Assembly: GCA_036496385.1 (NCBI GenBank)
Contig: DASXLD010000086.1
Location: 15,509 to 79,508, forward strand
Length of the DNA: 64,000 nt
Reading direction: 5' to 3'
Origin: Schlegelella_A sp036496385
GTDB taxonomy: Bacteria; Pseudomonadota; Gammaproteobacteria; Burkholderiales; Burkholderiaceae_C
In this document: piece by piece, positions 8,360-16,595 of the stretch
How the letters are laid out: each line of letters opens with the position of its first letter
Numbering within the stretch: position 1 is the stretch's first letter
The notes under the pieces: generated by a model
Database searches by the model: none
What the model was told of the DNA's origin: nothing
The model's input: only the letters and a program-made list of their open reading frames with translations
Program-made: the position numbers and the translations under genes

Positions 8360-9568
8360 TTGCTCGACGTCGCGATCCTCGGTCAGGTGGCCCTCGGCTA
8401 CTCGCCGTTTATCGACCGCAACCGGACGGTGGCGGCGACGCGGCTGACCGTCGTGCCGCTGCGCCCCGACGCGGTGCTCGACGTCGCCCAGCTCCTGCAC
8501 GCGGTCGGCGATGTCTGGCCGGAGAGCGGCACCGCGGTCTCGCTCAACGTCGTCAGCGAAAGCCTGCTGCACGACCTGCTGCAGTCGAGCCCGACCGCCA
8601 ACCTGATGGTCGAAGTGCCGAACTTCATGGCCTCCGACCCCGACAACGTCGAGGCGCTGATCCGCTTGCACGGCAACGGCAACACGCTGCTGCTGAAGGG
8701 GCGGCCCAACGACGAGCTGCCGCGCGAGGTGCTGCCTTGCTTCCGCTACTCGATCATCGATCTCGCCGATGAGCGCCGGATCGGCGCTGCCGCGGTCGCT
8801 CCGGCGGGCGTGACGCGCTCGATCCAGCACGTCCAGTCGGGCGTGCGGACGATCGCCGACATGGAGGCGTCGTTCGCGCGCGGCGCCCATGCCGTCCTCG
8901 GCTGGCCGATCGACGACGCGATCAACGCCACCGCGGCGCGCACCGGCAAGGGGATGGCACAGCCCGACATGCAGGTCGTCGTCGAGCTGATCCACCGGGT
9001 CGACAACGAGGAGGGCATCGAGAAGCTCGAGAACACGCTCAAGCGCGACCCCTCGCTCGCCTTCAAGCTGCTGCGCTACATCAACTCGCCGGCGTTCGGC
9101 CTGCGGGTGGAGATCAGCTCGTTCCGCCACGCGATCATGCTGCTCGGCTACCAACGCCTGAAGCGCTGGCTCGCGCTCCTGCTCGCGACCGCGAGCAAGG
9201 ACGTCAACCTGCGGCCGATCATGTTCGCCGCCGTCCGCCGCGGCCTGCTGATGGAGGAGCTCGTCGCCGGCACGGCCGACGAGGAGATGAGGAGCGAGAT
9301 GTTCATCTGCGGCGTCTTCTCGCTGCTCGATCGCATGTTCCAGGAGACCTTCGCCAAGCTGCTCGGCTCGATCCCGGTGCCCGAGCGCGTCTACCAGGCG
9401 CTGGTCGAGGGCACCGGCCCGTACCACCCGTACCTGGTGATGGTGAAGGCGGCCGAGGGCGAGTCGGTGTACGACTACCGCGAGGCTGCCGAGCAGCTGC
9501 TGATGAGCGTTGCCGAGATCAACCGGGCGCAGCTGCGGGCGCTGATGGGCGCCGCCGCGCTCGAATGA
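8360..9568 (+). CDS. EAL/HDOD-type signalling protein
   Basis: The 402-aa product has two parts. The N-terminal region (about 1-190) resembles a degenerate EAL domain as found in EAL/HDOD proteins but lacks the EAL catalytic residues. The HDOD domain (about 200-395) contains LENTLKRDPSLAFKLLRYIN, SFRHAIMLLGYQRLKRWLAL and related helices. HDOD proteins act as non-enzymatic adaptors, often in motility and c-di-GMP signalling. The TTG at 8360 is chosen because GGGAGG (8349-8354) lies five bases upstream and it gives the family's usual opening LDVAILGQVALGYSPFIDR. It directly follows flgL, so a motility role is likely. Confidence 0.85.
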   Translation: MLDVAILGQVALGYSPFIDRNRTVAATRLTVVPLRPDAVLDVAQLLHAVGDVWPESGTAVSLNVVSESLLHDLLQSSPTANLMVEVPNFMASDPDNVEALIRLHGNGNTLLLKGRPNDELPREVLPCFRYSIIDLADERRIGAAAVAPAGVTRSIQHVQSGVRTIADMEASFARGAHAVLGWPIDDAINATAARTGKGMAQPDMQVVVELIHRVDNEEGIEKLENTLKRDPSLAFKLLRYINSPAFGLRVEISSFRHAIMLLGYQRLKRWLALLLATASKDVNLRPIMFAAVRRGLLMEELVAGTADEEMRSEMFICGVFSLLDRMFQETFAKLLGSIPVPERVYQALVEGTGPYHPYLVMVKAAEGESVYDYREAAEQLLMSVAEINRAQLRALMGAAALE

Positions 9569-9698
9569 GGTCGGCCCGGACCGCCGCCTCGACCCCGCAA
9601 GGGGTCCCTTGGCGGGCGATCTTCTGAGGCCGGGCGCCGCCGGTCGCGCGCTGCGCCCTTTCGTGGCGCGCAGCACGAGCGCCGCGGGAGCCGCCGAT

Positions 9699-9725
9699 TC
9701 AAGCTCGCCCGGGCTGCGCCGAAAA
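9699..9725 (+). promoter_or_regulatory. Candidate FliA (sigma-28) flagellar promoter
   Basis: TCAAGCTC (9699-9706), an 11-base spacer, then GCCGAAAA (9718-9725). The E. coli FliA consensus is TAAAGTTT-N11-GCCGATAA; the -10 element matches 7 of 8 positions and the spacing is exact. It lies about 115 bases upstream of the Hpt gene start. The flagellar neighbourhood makes the match more credible. Confidence 0.55.
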
Positions 9726-9840
9726 TGCGCTATGCGGCCGCGGCTGCCGGCGCCATCGCGCCGATGGCACGAGGCCCGAGCGATCTTGCGTCCGACACCA
9801 TGCCCCTGAGGTCCGTCCGTCTCTCACCGGGAGCGGCGCG

Positions 9841-10218
9841 ATGAGCGCAGGCGTCGCCGTGCTCGACGCCGACGCCCTCGAGCGGCTGCGCGAGCTCGAT
9901 CCGCACGGCAGGAGCCACCTGCTCGAGCGCGTCCTGCGCGCCTTCGAGTCGTCGGCGTCGCGGCTGGCGGCGCAGTTCGGCGAGGCGCGCGCCTCGGGCG
10001 ACATGCAGGGTATCCGCCACGTGGTCCACACCCTGAAGTCGTCGTCGGCGAGCATCGGCGCCGTCTCGCTGGCGCGACTTTGTGCCGAAATCGAGGGTTC
10101 GATCCGGGCCGAGGCATTCGCCAGCCTCCCGGACCGCCTCGATGCAATGGACCGCGAACTCGCGGCCGTGCTACAAGCCGTGACGCCCATGCTCTCCACC
10201 TCGGGCACGCCGACATGA
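9841..10218 (+). CDS. Hpt domain phosphotransfer protein
   Basis: The 125-aa single-domain protein is all helical with the Hpt phospho-site motif HVVHTLKSSSASIGA; the second His of HVVH is the expected phospho-acceptor. Such proteins carry phosphate between a hybrid kinase and a response regulator. Its TGA overlaps the ATG of the following response regulator (ATGA), so the partner is probably the receiver domain of that gene. No sensor kinase is in the window. A sigma-28-like promoter lies upstream. Confidence 0.88.
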   Translation: MSAGVAVLDADALERLRELDPHGRSHLLERVLRAFESSASRLAAQFGEARASGDMQGIRHVVHTLKSSSASIGAVSLARLCAEIEGSIRAEAFASLPDRLDAMDRELAAVLQAVTPMLSTSGTPT

Positions 10219-12461
10219 CCCTGCGCGTCGAGCCGTCCGCCGACGATCTCCCCGAGCGCCCGCGCGTCCTCCTCGTCGACGACGATGAGGTCGCCCTCCT
10301 GCTGACCTCGGTCGCGCTGCAGGACCAGGGCTTCGACGTCACCGAGGCATCGAGCGGCGAGCAGGCGATCCGCGTCCTCGCCGACTGGCTGCCCGACATC
10401 GTCGTCCTCGACGCCGTCATGCCCGGGCTCGACGGCTTCGAGACCTGTCGCGAGCTGCGCTCGCTGCCGGGCTTCGAGTCGCTGCCGGTGCTGATGCTGA
10501 CCGGCCTCGACGACGATGCCTCGATCACGCGCGCCTACGAGGCCGGCGCGACCGACTTCTTCGTCAAGTCGACCCAATGGAGCCTGCTGGCCGGGCGCCT
10601 CCGCTACCTGCTGCGGGCGTCGCGGACGCGGGTCGAGCTCGAGCGCAGCAAGTCGCGCCTCGCCCGCGCGCAGGACCTGGCGCGCATGGGCAGCTTCGAC
10701 TGGCGGCGCGGCCAGAACGGCCCGGCGTTCTCGATCGAGGGCCTGCGCGTGTTCGGTCTCGGCGTCGGCGACCAGCCGGCGTTTCGCGCCCTGCTGCGGA
10801 TGATTCCCGAGGACGAGCGCAAGGCCTTCCTCGAGCTGACGCACAGCGCGATGGACCGCAGCACCGTCCTCGCGACCGACGTCCATGCGCGCCTCGTCGA
10901 CGGCCGCCAGCGCATCGTCCACATCGAGGCCGAGCCCGAGTTCAACGAGCACGGCAACCTGGTCGGCTACACCGGCATCGTCCAGGACGTCACCGACCGC
11001 CGTCTCGCCGAGGACCGCATCCGCCATCTCGCGAACTTCGACACGCTGACCGGCTTGCCGAACCGTCGCCAGCTGATCTGGCGCGCCGAGCGCGCGCTCG
11101 AGCAAGGCCGTCGGCTCGGCCACGAGGTCGCGCTGCTGCTGATCGACCTCGACCGCTTCAAGGTGATCAACGACACCCTCGGCCACGGTGCCGGCGACGA
11201 CCTGCTGATCGAGGTCTCGCGGCGCCTGCGCTCGTGCGTGCGCCACTCCGATCAGGTCCTCGAGACCTCGCTCGAGACCGTCGGCCTGCGCTCGCACCGG
11301 ACGCTCGAGGCGGTCGGCCGGCTTGGCGGCGACGAGTTCGTCGCCCTGCTGCCCGAGGTCACCGACGAGGAAGACGCCGAGCGCGTCGCCAGCCGCATCC
11401 TCGAGGTGATGCGCAAGCCGATCATGATCGGCCTGCAGGAGTGCTTCGTCACCGCGAGCGTCGGCATCGCCATCTTCCCCCGCGACGGTGCGAGCGTCGC
11501 CGACCTGCTGCGCAACTCCGACATCGCGATGTACTCGGTCAAGTCGGCCGGGCGCAACTCGGCGTCGCTGTACCGGCCGAACCTCGCCGGCAAGGGGCGC
11601 GAGAAGCTCGAGCTCGAGAGCGCGCTGCACAAGGCGATCGAGCGCAACGAACTGGTGCTGCACTACCAGCCGAAGATCGACGTTCGCGGCGCGCGCATGA
11701 TCGGCGCCGAGGCACTGATGCGCTGGCGGCGTCACGGCCAGCTGGTCGCGCCGGGCGACTTCATCCCGCTCGCCGAGGAGACCGGCCTGATCATCCCGCT
11801 CAGCGAATGGGCGATCCGCGAGACCGCGCGCCAGGCACGCGTCTGGCAGGACAACTTCGGCTTCGCCGACTCGATCGCGGTCAACCTGCCGAGCCGGCTG
11901 TTCGAGCGCACCGACCTCGTCGAGTACATCCACAACGCGGTCACGACCTACGGCGTGCCGCACCACGCGATCGAGCTCGAGATCACCGAGACGGGCCTGA
12001 TGAAGGACCTGCAGAACGTGATCCCGTCGCTGCACCGGCTGAACGAGATCGGGGTCGAGATCTCGATCGACGACTTCGGCACCGGCTACTCGTCGCTCGC
12101 GTATCTCACGACGCTGCCGATCAGCGAGCTGAAGATCGACCGCAGCTTCGTCCGCGACCTCGGCATGACGCCGCAGAGCTCGGCGGTCGTCACGGCGATC
12201 ATCGCGCTCGCGCGCTCGCTCGGCCTGCGCGTGATCGCCGAAGGAGTCGAGAACCTGCGCCAGATGGAGGTCCTGCATCGCCTCGGCTGCGGGATCATGC
12301 AGGGCTTTCTCTTCAGCAAGCCGCAGCCGCCCGAAGACATCGAGCGCTGGCTCGAGCAGACCGTGCTGCCGAAGAAGGCACCGTGGATCGGCCAGGCATC
12401 GTCTGGCGACGCCGAGCCGCCGCGCGTGCGCGCGCGCGAGTCGCGCGGCAAGCTTCCCTGA
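10215..12461 (+). CDS. Response regulator with GGDEF and EAL domains
   Basis: The 748-aa cytoplasmic protein has, in order: a receiver domain (about 15-130; acidic DDD at 22-24, phospho-acceptor Asp66, Lys118), a PAS-like segment (about 150-262), GGDEF (about 275-450, intact GGDEF at 371-375) and EAL (about 470-715, EAL at 499-501). EAL catalytic residues look complete (ELEITE, IDDFGTGYSSL, LKIDRSF, EGVEN), so phosphodiesterase activity is likely; the cyclase site is intact too. A stretch of about 19 extra residues separates RHSD (343-346) from GGDEF, so a normal inhibitory I-site is disrupted. It starts inside the Hpt stop codon. Confidence 0.93.
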   Translation: MTLRVEPSADDLPERPRVLLVDDDEVALLLTSVALQDQGFDVTEASSGEQAIRVLADWLPDIVVLDAVMPGLDGFETCRELRSLPGFESLPVLMLTGLDDDASITRAYEAGATDFFVKSTQWSLLAGRLRYLLRASRTRVELERSKSRLARAQDLARMGSFDWRRGQNGPAFSIEGLRVFGLGVGDQPAFRALLRMIPEDERKAFLELTHSAMDRSTVLATDVHARLVDGRQRIVHIEAEPEFNEHGNLVGYTGIVQDVTDRRLAEDRIRHLANFDTLTGLPNRRQLIWRAERALEQGRRLGHEVALLLIDLDRFKVINDTLGHGAGDDLLIEVSRRLRSCVRHSDQVLETSLETVGLRSHRTLEAVGRLGGDEFVALLPEVTDEEDAERVASRILEVMRKPIMIGLQECFVTASVGIAIFPRDGASVADLLRNSDIAMYSVKSAGRNSASLYRPNLAGKGREKLELESALHKAIERNELVLHYQPKIDVRGARMIGAEALMRWRRHGQLVAPGDFIPLAEETGLIIPLSEWAIRETARQARVWQDNFGFADSIAVNLPSRLFERTDLVEYIHNAVTTYGVPHHAIELEITETGLMKDLQNVIPSLHRLNEIGVEISIDDFGTGYSSLAYLTTLPISELKIDRSFVRDLGMTPQSSAVVTAIIALARSLGLRVIAEGVENLRQMEVLHRLGCGIMQGFLFSKPQPPEDIERWLEQTVLPKKAPWIGQASSGDAEPPRVRARESRGKLP

Positions 12462-12488
12462 GCCGGTCCTTCCCGGAGCCCAGCCGCC

Positions 12489-14174
12489 ATGAGCATGACG
12501 CGCCCTTCGCCTCTGGCCAAGGTCGAGCTGTCGACGGCGCAGATCGCCAAGGCCGCGCTTCGTCGCCTGGCGACCGAGCGCCTCGAACCGACGCCGGAGA
12601 ACTACGAGCGTGCCTACCGCCAGGAAGCGGGCGAGGCACCCGAATCGACCGAAGCGCTCGCCGTCCTGATCGAGCGGATCATCCGCGGCATCGAGCGGAC
12701 CGGCCACAACTGGACCCCGGCGCGGCGCAAGGAAGGCATCCAGCGCGTCCTCGCCAGCGGCCGCGGCGACGCGAAGAAACTCCAGCACCGCCTGTCGCAA
12801 CTCGTCAACAGCTGGGAAGGCGACACGGCGGCGACGCCGGTCGCGGTCGCGTCGGCACCGGAGGCCGCGAGCCGGCCGGCGCCGCTCGACGGCCTTGCAT
12901 CGGCAGCGAACGGCGCGCCGCTGCCAGTGAACGCCGCGTCGCCGGCGGCGAACGATCCGGCGACACCGATGAGTGCGCCGTCGACAGCGGCATGGGAGCG
13001 CGTCGCCCGCGCCCTCGGCCAGGGCCTGCAGCAGGCGCTGCCCGCCCACGACGGCGCCAACCAGGAGCTCGCGCGCGAGCTCGCGAGCCTGATCGAGCGC
13101 ATGCAAGACGACGCGACGGTGTCGCTCGCCGACGACACCGACGCGCTCGTGCGCAAGGTCGAGCGCGTCCTGCAGCACCGTCACCACCTGTTCGATCAGC
13201 TCGGCAAGCTCTGCCACGAGCTGACCTCGAGCCTGACCGACATCGCCGAGGACGGCAGCTGGGTCAAGGGCCAGTGCGATGCGATGCGGCTGAAGATCGA
13301 GGAAGGACTGAGCGCGCGCGGGGTTCGCGCCGTCAGCGACATGCTCCACCACGCGCGCAGGCGCCAGGGCGAGGTCCGCGGCGAGCGCGAGAAGGCGCGC
13401 GATGCGCTGAAGTCGCTGATCACGCAGATGCTCGCCGAGCTCGACGAGCTGGGCTCGAAGACCGGCAACTTCCATGAGAGCGTCGGCCGCTACGCCGAGG
13501 TCATCGAGCAGTCGGATTCGCTCGAGAGCCTGACCGGGGTCGTGCGCGAAATGGTCGCCGAGAGCCGGGCCGTGCAGACGCTCGTCCAGCAGACCCAGGA
13601 GCGCTTGCAGGAAGAGCACAGCAAGGCGACCGACCTGACGCAGCGCGTCGTCGAGCTCGAAGACGAGATGAAGCGCCTCTCCGACGAGGTCTCGACCGAC
13701 CAGCTGACGCAGATTGCCAACCGGCGCGGCCTGATGCAGGCGTTCGAGATCGAGCGCGCCCGCCTCGAGCGAAGCGGCGGCGAGCTCTCGATCGGCCTGC
13801 TCGACATCGACAACTTCAAGCGCCTCAACGACGAGCTCGGCCACAGCGCCGGCGACGAGGCGCTGAAGTCGCTCGCCTCGGTCGTCAGCAAGACGCTCAG
13901 GCCGACCGATCGCGTCGCTCGCTACGGCGGCGAGGAGTTCGTGGTCCTCCTGCCGCAGACTCCGCCGAGCGAGGGCGAACAGGTGCTGACGCGGCTGCAA
14001 CGGTCGCTCACCGGCGGCCTCTTCATGCACAAGGAGAAGCAGATCTTCGTCACCTTCTCGGCCGGCGTCACCGACTACCGGCTCACGGAGCGGATCGAGG
14101 ATTCGCTCGAGCGCGCCGACCAGGCGCTCTACGAAGCCAAGCGGACCGGGAAGAACCGGACCTGCATCGGCTGA
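12489..14174 (+). CDS. Diguanylate cyclase (GGDEF protein)
   Basis: The 561-aa protein makes c-di-GMP from two GTP. The C-terminal GGDEF domain (about 395-558) has GGEEF at 480-484 and an inhibitory-site RPTD at 471-474 with the normal five-residue spacing, so product inhibition is expected. The N-terminal 60 residues are a conserved helical region (STAQIAKAALRRLATERLEP). An Ala/Pro-rich linker follows, then long coiled-coil helices (about 180-390). No transmembrane segment or signal peptide is seen. It follows the Hpt/response regulator pair by 27 bases and is probably cotranscribed. Confidence 0.92.
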   Translation: MSMTRPSPLAKVELSTAQIAKAALRRLATERLEPTPENYERAYRQEAGEAPESTEALAVLIERIIRGIERTGHNWTPARRKEGIQRVLASGRGDAKKLQHRLSQLVNSWEGDTAATPVAVASAPEAASRPAPLDGLASAANGAPLPVNAASPAANDPATPMSAPSTAAWERVARALGQGLQQALPAHDGANQELARELASLIERMQDDATVSLADDTDALVRKVERVLQHRHHLFDQLGKLCHELTSSLTDIAEDGSWVKGQCDAMRLKIEEGLSARGVRAVSDMLHHARRRQGEVRGEREKARDALKSLITQMLAELDELGSKTGNFHESVGRYAEVIEQSDSLESLTGVVREMVAESRAVQTLVQQTQERLQEEHSKATDLTQRVVELEDEMKRLSDEVSTDQLTQIANRRGLMQAFEIERARLERSGGELSIGLLDIDNFKRLNDELGHSAGDEALKSLASVVSKTLRPTDRVARYGGEEFVVLLPQTPPSEGEQVLTRLQRSLTGGLFMHKEKQIFVTFSAGVTDYRLTERIEDSLERADQALYEAKRTGKNRTCIG

Positions 14175-14198
14175 GCGGGTCGTCCCCGCGGCTCAGCC
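14169..14198. terminator. Bidirectional hairpin between convergent genes
   Basis: GGCTGAGC (14169-14176) pairs with GCTCAGCC (14191-14198), with GGG/CCC able to extend inside. The stop codons of both convergent genes (TGA 14172-14174 forward, 14193-14195 reverse) lie within the two arms. A shared bidirectional terminator is the likely role, although there is no U-tract. Confidence 0.4.
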
Positions 14199-14462
14199 GG
14201 CATCGCCGGCGCCACCGGGCTCGCTCAGAAGCCTGAGCGCGCGATCGACGTCGCGCTCGAACGCGCCGACGGTCGCCTCAGGTGCCGTCGATGTCATCAA
14301 CGCGGCACGGTATGCCGCCGACTCGCTCGCATAGAAGGCCTGCACGACGATACGGGCGTCGTTGGTCAGCGCCTCGGTGAGCGAATTGACGAAGCACTCC
14401 ATCGCCAGCATCGAGCCCTTCAGCTCGTCGATCTGCTGCGCGAGCGGCGCGGTGTTGTCCAT
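14193..14462 (-). CDS. Small conserved-looking hypothetical protein
   Basis: The 89-aa product starts MDNTAPLAQQIDELKGSMLA and is mostly helical, with no signal peptide or membrane segment. The start at 14462 is supported by AGGAG six to seven bases upstream; a longer open frame exists but lacks such a site. It is convergent with the diguanylate cyclase gene. I do not recognise the family and propose no function. Confidence 0.6.
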   Translation of the reverse strand: MDNTAPLAQQIDELKGSMLAMECFVNSLTEALTNDARIVVQAFYASESAAYRAALMTSTAPEATVGAFERDVDRALRLLSEPGGAGDAG

Positions 14463-14815
14463 CGGATTCTCCTCGTCGTCGTTCCATGGCCGGAGCATCT
14501 TCGCTGGCGGCGATGCTGTCAGTCTAAGTCCGGGGCCGATAGCGAGCGGCGTGGCAGCGACGAAGGGCGCCGTGCGATGGTCGGGCCGAGCGGCAATCGC
14601 CACCGACGCGAGGAGTTGGCGGAGACGGTGTCCTCCGAATCGCTAGGATTGGCGCGGGTTGACGAGCATGGGACGTGAGAACCCATCATCGTCCCCACCT
14701 TCCACAGTGGCATCTTCATCGCCCCCCCGCACGAGTGCCCCCTCGGGCGGCGCGTTCGAGCGATGGTCAACGGACGCGCACCAGGCAGACACTGCCGGCA
14801 CGCAAGGAGATGCCA
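14463..14815. other. Gene-free stretch spanning the left end of the island
   Basis: About 350 bases without a credible gene. It contains the left copy of the tRNA-Ser attachment repeat (14617-14630). Nothing else recognisable is seen before the ribosome binding site (AAGGAG, 14804-14809) of the next small gene. Confidence 0.5.
14617..14630 (-). repeat. Left attachment site: copy of tRNA-Ser 3' end
   Basis: TGGCGGAGACGGTG is identical to 25200-25213, the last 14 bases (including CCA) of tRNA-Ser read on the reverse strand, in the same orientation. Beyond it, CGAA at 14636-14639 also matches the T-loop part of the tRNA at the same offset. This is the expected scar of integration by a tRNA-targeting integrase. 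Confidence 0.7.
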
Positions 14816-15007
14816 ATGGAGACGGTTCTGGATCCCGCGATGCTCGAAGCATCGGACCTAACGGCCAAGCAGCTTGAAGAAGCCACCAACATCGTGGAAG
14901 CCGAGTTCGGCGCGGACCCGGGAGGGCGCAACGATGCCCTGATCGCCGCCGTGCTGTCGACGCTCGCGCGGAACTACGGCATGGGGCTTGCCTTAGCTGG
15001 ACGCTAA
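14816..15007 (+). CDS. Small hypothetical protein
   Basis: The 63-aa product starts METVLDPAMLEASDLTAKQL and is predicted helical, acidic and soluble. It ends ARNYGMGLALAGR. AAGGAG six bases before ATG 14816 fixes the start; an ATG six bases earlier overlaps the ribosome binding site. The next small gene starts 20 bases downstream in the same direction. Function not recognised. Confidence 0.55.
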   Translation: METVLDPAMLEASDLTAKQLEEATNIVEAEFGADPGGRNDALIAAVLSTLARNYGMGLALAGR

Positions 15008-15027
15008 GAGAACTTCAGGAGGCAGTT

Positions 15028-15246
15028 ATGGCGACGAGCAAGGCACCGGCGAAGCGAGAGCAGCTCATTGCGCCCAATAGCGACAAACGCTCCATCCGGC
15101 GCGACGAGAAGGGCCGCATCAAAGAGTCTGACGACGTCGGCCGATCATTGGCGGCGGATGTACTTGGCGGCGCCGAGCCACGATTCCGAGAAGGCCAGCG
15201 AGCATCAAAGCATAGGTCTCCGGCTCGGGAGCGGGACCGAGAATAG
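15028..15246 (+). CDS. Small basic protein, C-terminus probably replaced
   Basis: The N-terminal 45 residues (MATSKAPAKREQLIAPNSDK, then RSIRRDEKGRIKESDDVGRS) look like a family of small, highly charged bacterial proteins whose members, as I recall them, continue with a Lys/Arg-rich tail after the SL-AD motif. Here, from about 15160, the sequence instead reads antisense through the end of a PEP-CTERM gene. The gene therefore looks 3'-truncated by a join. A good GGAGG lies upstream of ATG 15028. Function unknown. Confidence 0.5.
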   Translation: MATSKAPAKREQLIAPNSDKRSIRRDEKGRIKESDDVGRSLAADVLGGAEPRFREGQRASKHRSPARERDRE

Positions 15247-15715
15247 GCAAGACCGTCCCCGAGGCAATGATCCGGTCCTCATGAAACTCCTGTCTGGTGT
15301 AGCCGGCATCCAACCCACTGAAACGGAGAGTCTCGTCACCGCCGTTGGCAACCGCGAAGAAGTCGATTGAAGAGATTTCCCCGTCCGCGATCGTCACTGT
15401 GATCGGACCCCATGTCCATCCATTCGAATCAGATGCCGTCTTGATATTGGCAAGACTCGAAAAGAACGTAACGTCGGCTCCCGTATAGACACCATCCGCA
15501 CTTCCGCTGGTCACGACCTCGCCAGCCCCGATCCATGCGACGGTGTAGTCCTCCGCACAAGCGGGATAGGAGGGATCCCCGAAGAAGCAATTTGGCCGGA
15601 TGGCGAGATTCGGAAATCCGGTGCCAGAACCAGTGAAGTCAAATGCGAACGTTGAGTCGGCGTGCGCACTTGCGGAGCACAGAAGGGCAATGCCGAAAAG
15701 GAATGACCGCAGCAT
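15119..15715 (-). CDS. PEP-CTERM protein
   Basis: The 198-aa product has a signal peptide (MLRSFLFGIALLCSASAHA) and a beta-rich body. Its PEP-CTERM tail is PEPETYALMLAGLLGIVARRR at about residues 161-183. Unlike normal members it continues about 15 residues past the Arg cluster (QVHPPPMIGRRRQTL). This extension runs antisense into the neighbouring small gene and looks like read-through past a lost stop. AAGGAAA precedes ATG 15715. It is probably exported and sorted by an exosortase not present here. Confidence 0.8.
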   Translation of the reverse strand: MLRSFLFGIALLCSASAHADSTFAFDFTGSGTGFPNLAIRPNCFFGDPSYPACAEDYTVAWIGAGEVVTSGSADGVYTGADVTFFSSLANIKTASDSNGWTWGPITVTIADGEISSIDFFAVANGGDETLRFSGLDAGYTRQEFHEDRIIASGTVLPILGPAPEPETYALMLAGLLGIVARRRQVHPPPMIGRRRQTL

Positions 15716-15724
15716 CGAATTTCC

Positions 15725-16351
15725 TTAAGAAGGGAGAAGGGCCGGAACCCCAGTCTTACGAGCAGTGGGCTGGCGATGCCGCGATACGAGGATCGCCAGC
15801 CCGGCGAGGACAATCATCCAACTCTCTGGCTCGGGGACTGCGCTTACGGCAACGCCGATATCGCCGTCGTGTACAGCCCAGGCGTAGAGCAGCTGCCCCT
15901 TATCTCCGTAGCCTTCGTCGGGGATGTCGCCGAGAAACTTGTCGACCGCTCCGAGGTCGTTCGCGACGTTCGTCCAGTAGTCGCCGAACCTTGCGCCGTT
16001 GAACAAAGGCGATCCGAAGCCGACATCCGACCCGGGCAAGCGCGCGTCGATGACGTCGAACTCGATCTTGGTGGCGGTCTGCCACTCAAGGAAGATCGAG
16101 CCGATCTCCACCGGCGCAGAAAGGCGCCAATCGTCGTAGGGTCCGATCGACAGACTCGCGGCCCAGGATGTCTGATAGTCCCACGTCTGCAGGCCGGTGA
16201 CGGCGATGTCGCGCAGCCACGTTATGTTTCTCGTCGAGTCGTAGACGCCCTCGAATCCGGGCAGGCTCGGATCCAGGTCACGGGGCTGGAGCGAAGCCTG
16301 GGCCGAACTCGCGCATAGCAACGCCGCGAGCAGTGCAAATCCCTTGCGCAT
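15725..16351 (-). CDS. PEP-CTERM protein with DUF1566-like body
   Basis: The 208-aa product has signal peptide MRKGFALLAALLCASSAQAS. The body contains DSTRNITWLRDIAVTG, DDWRLSAPVEIGSIF and LLYAWAVHDGDIG, the pattern seen in exported proteins of the Lcl/DUF1566 type with a C-terminal sorting tail. The tail is VPEPESWMIVLAGLAILVSR. A strong AGGAG precedes the ATG at 16351. It lies nine bases upstream of the next leftward PEP-CTERM gene, so the two probably form one transcript. Confidence 0.82.
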   Translation of the reverse strand: MRKGFALLAALLCASSAQASLQPRDLDPSLPGFEGVYDSTRNITWLRDIAVTGLQTWDYQTSWAASLSIGPYDDWRLSAPVEIGSIFLEWQTATKIEFDVIDARLPGSDVGFGSPLFNGARFGDYWTNVANDLGAVDKFLGDIPDEGYGDKGQLLYAWAVHDGDIGVAVSAVPEPESWMIVLAGLAILVSRHRQPTARKTGVPALLPS

Positions 16352-16595
16352 CGGTTTCTCCTATCCGAGACAAACAGCGTATGCCTCAGGCTTCTCGAAA
16401 GGCCCCCCGCGAATAAGGTGTCTGCGCGCTCGAAGTCGAGACACTCGCTACAAACTCACGGCCACGACTGCATCTTCAAGACAGTCGATGGCGACCTGAC
16501 CCAAGTACGTCTCGGCGGTGCATGATGAGCCACGGCAGACGTATCGGTCGCCTCCGAGTCACGCCGCTGTGATATCGACCAAATGAGGAGAGAGT

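Noticed and set aside
9699..14030. A 1443-codon open frame on the reverse strand
   Set aside because: It is antisense to the Hpt, response regulator and diguanylate cyclase genes; its Arg/Asp/Leu-rich low-complexity translation is the usual by-product of high-GC codon bias.
14659..14877. A forward open frame beginning near 14659 as a gene across the left island end
   Set aside because: Ser/Pro-rich noise; the well-supported start at 14816 in another frame accounts for the region.
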